DNA of 39,692 nucleotides from Clostridiales bacterium (GTDB lineage: Bacteria > Bacillota > Clostridia > Christensenellales > Borkfalkiaceae). This document shows, in pieces, positions 39,129-39,692 of the stretch. The notes below the pieces were generated by a model. It was not told where the DNA came from, did no database searches, and saw only the letters and a program-made list of their open reading frames with translations. How positions within the stretch are numbered: position 1 is the stretch's first letter; each line of letters starts with the position of its first letter. The stretch lies in assembly GCA_015055725.1 (NCBI GenBank), contig SVHO01000008.1:1-39692 (forward strand), read 5' to 3'. A program made the translations under genes and the position numbers.

Positions 39129-39147
39129 GGCAGGAGAGATTTGAACC
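39125..39147 (-). other. tRNA T-arm-like fragment (possible attachment remnant)
   Basis: Read on the minus strand this gives GGTTCAAATC followed by TCTCCTGCCG, as in a tRNA 3' end. The 5' half of the T stem does not pair, so it is not an intact tRNA. It differs from the tRNA-Ser upstream. Confidence 0.3.
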
Positions 39148-39198
39148 TAAAATCATGCGTTTTTTGCAAAAGAGGTACGAAAATGCACCCCTTGCCCC

Positions 39199-39227
39199 TT
39201 TACAAATTCCATAAATCGTGCTATACT
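39199..39227 (+). promoter_or_regulatory. Promoter of the DUF262 gene
   Basis: TTTACA at 39199-39204 and TATACT at 39222-39227 with a 17-bp spacer, about 50 nt before the start codon. Confidence 0.55.
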
Positions 39228-39278
39228 ATACTATGTATAACTATAAAATTCTGCAATGCAAGAAACGGAGAGCGCAGT

Positions 39279-39692
39279 ATGAATATTAAAAACATCAACG
39301 TAAACAAGTACCCTATTTCACAGATGTTAGATCCCGAATCAAAAATCGTATTCGAGATACCGAAGTACCAGAGAGAATATATCTGGGGTACACGTCAGTG
39401 GGAGCAGCTCTTCGATGACTTGATTGAAAACAGCGACGGATACTTCCTCGGCTCGATTATATGCATCAATACGACGGTGGACTCCATCAACTCTCCGAAG
39501 TTTGAGGTGGTCGACGGCCAGCAGCGTCTCACGACTATCAGCATTTTTCTGACCGCTTTGTACTCTGAACTGAACGCACTGTACGATGACCTTGACGAAG
39601 ACCAGCAGGCAGACGTATTGCAGATAAAGCGTCGTTTGGTATTGAAAAAGACGACAGCGGACATCCGTATTATTCCTCAAGTTCAGAATCAC
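39279..39692 (+). CDS. DUF262/GmrSD-type protein, 3' truncated by window
   Basis: The open frame runs from the ATG at 39279 to the window end (138 codons, no stop). It contains FEIPKYQREYIWGTRQWEQLFDDL near residues 28-51 and FEVVDGQQRLTTISIFLTALY near 77-97, the two hallmark blocks of the DUF262 N-terminal domain (ParB-like fold, nucleotide-binding) of GmrSD type IV restriction systems. These act on modified DNA or serve other defence functions. GGAG lies 8 nt before the ATG. The codon use (CTC, CTG, TCG, GAC) is more GC-rich than in the rest of the window, a sign of transfer. The C-terminal part, which would include an HNH nuclease in full-length GmrSD, lies outside. Confidence 0.85.
   Translation, partial: MNIKNINVNKYPISQMLDPESKIVFEIPKYQREYIWGTRQWEQLFDDLIENSDGYFLGSIICINTTVDSINSPKFEVVDGQQRLTTISIFLTALYSELNALYDDLDEDQQADVLQIKRRLVLKKTTADIRIIPQVQNH

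Larger units (their letters stand above)
38964..39278. other. Structured spacer between tRNA-Ser and the DUF262 gene
   Basis: Two hairpins, a tRNA 3'-end-like fragment and a promoter lie here; no gene is evident. A GCGTCG/CGACGC hairpin with a T run at 39013-39051, the inverted repeat at 39079-39128, a minus-strand T-arm-like stretch near 39125-39147 and the promoter TTTACA/TATACT at 39199-39227 were identified. This could be an attachment region of an integrated element beside the tRNA gene. Confidence 0.5.

Noticed and set aside
38962-39144. A 60-codon frame after tRNA-Ser
   Set aside because: It runs through the terminator and the inverted repeats, has no ribosome site and no protein-like pattern.
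39339-39692. Minus-strand open frames at the window end
   Set aside because: They are antisense to the DUF262 gene, whose plus-strand frame has clear family motifs and simply lacks a stop because the window ends.

Overview
The window looks like the chromosome of a low-GC, Gram-positive, Clostridia-type bacterium, probably an uncultured gut Firmicute. Supporting signs are strong AGGAGG ribosome binding sites, AT-rich intergenic DNA with perfect TTGACA/TATAAT promoters, a CwlD spore-cortex amidase, the mrnC-rlmB-sigH gene order, the dnaX-ybaB-recR cluster and a MinD/MinE pair. Species cannot be named from the sequence.

Layout. 1-6.7 kb: the tail of an unknown gene, a small P-loop ATPase, then a tight co-directional run thrC, trpS, a DUF5685-like gene, a J-domain-like gene without HPD, a membrane protein and rlmD, ended by a hairpin terminator. 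6.7-14.05 kb: an accessory island. At its left end is a self-contained minigene for a 17-residue, +8 peptide with a perfect promoter, a leader full of Shine-Dalgarno-like motifs and its own terminator. The rest is on the minus strand: an integrase remnant, a degenerate tyrosine-recombinase-like protein, an ERF recombinase remnant, an HD hydrolase, a zinc-ribbon protein, a metallophosphoesterase, a lone ABC-type ATPase, a membrane-anchored protein and several unknown small genes. This resembles a decayed phage or conjugative element. An 18-bp motif recurs in it upstream of three genes, and a TGTCCAC repeat pair with 11-bp phasing occurs at both edges.

14.2-23.6 kb: housekeeping genes for a phosphoesterase, CwlD, Mini-III, RlmB, sigma-H, DnaX, YbaB, RecR and a GpsA-type dehydrogenase, then a WYL regulator divergent from a small gene, and murG. 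23.7-27.9 kb: a 1072-residue lipoprotein-like surface protein and a half-size pair of TauE/SafE-type transporter genes. 28.0-32.0 kb: Ppx/GppA, a divergent MreB-like protein, MinD, a MinE-like protein and a 28-residue membrane peptide. 32.1-38.8 kb: rhamnulokinase, tyrS, an IMPACT/YigZ protein, recX, NAD(P)HX repair, a DUF1294-like protein, nrdR and dCMP deaminase. 38.8-39.7 kb: tRNA-Ser(UGA), a strong terminator, a structured 360-bp spacer and the start of a DUF262/GmrSD-type gene of different base usage, probably the edge of a second accessory region.

The most unusual items are the cationic-peptide minigene with its leader, the recurrent island motif, the tyrosine-recombinase-like protein that seems to lack catalytic residues and has a palindrome over its promoter, and the degenerate MreB paralogue beside MinDE. 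No CRISPR array, intact IS element, rRNA or recognisable riboswitch was seen.
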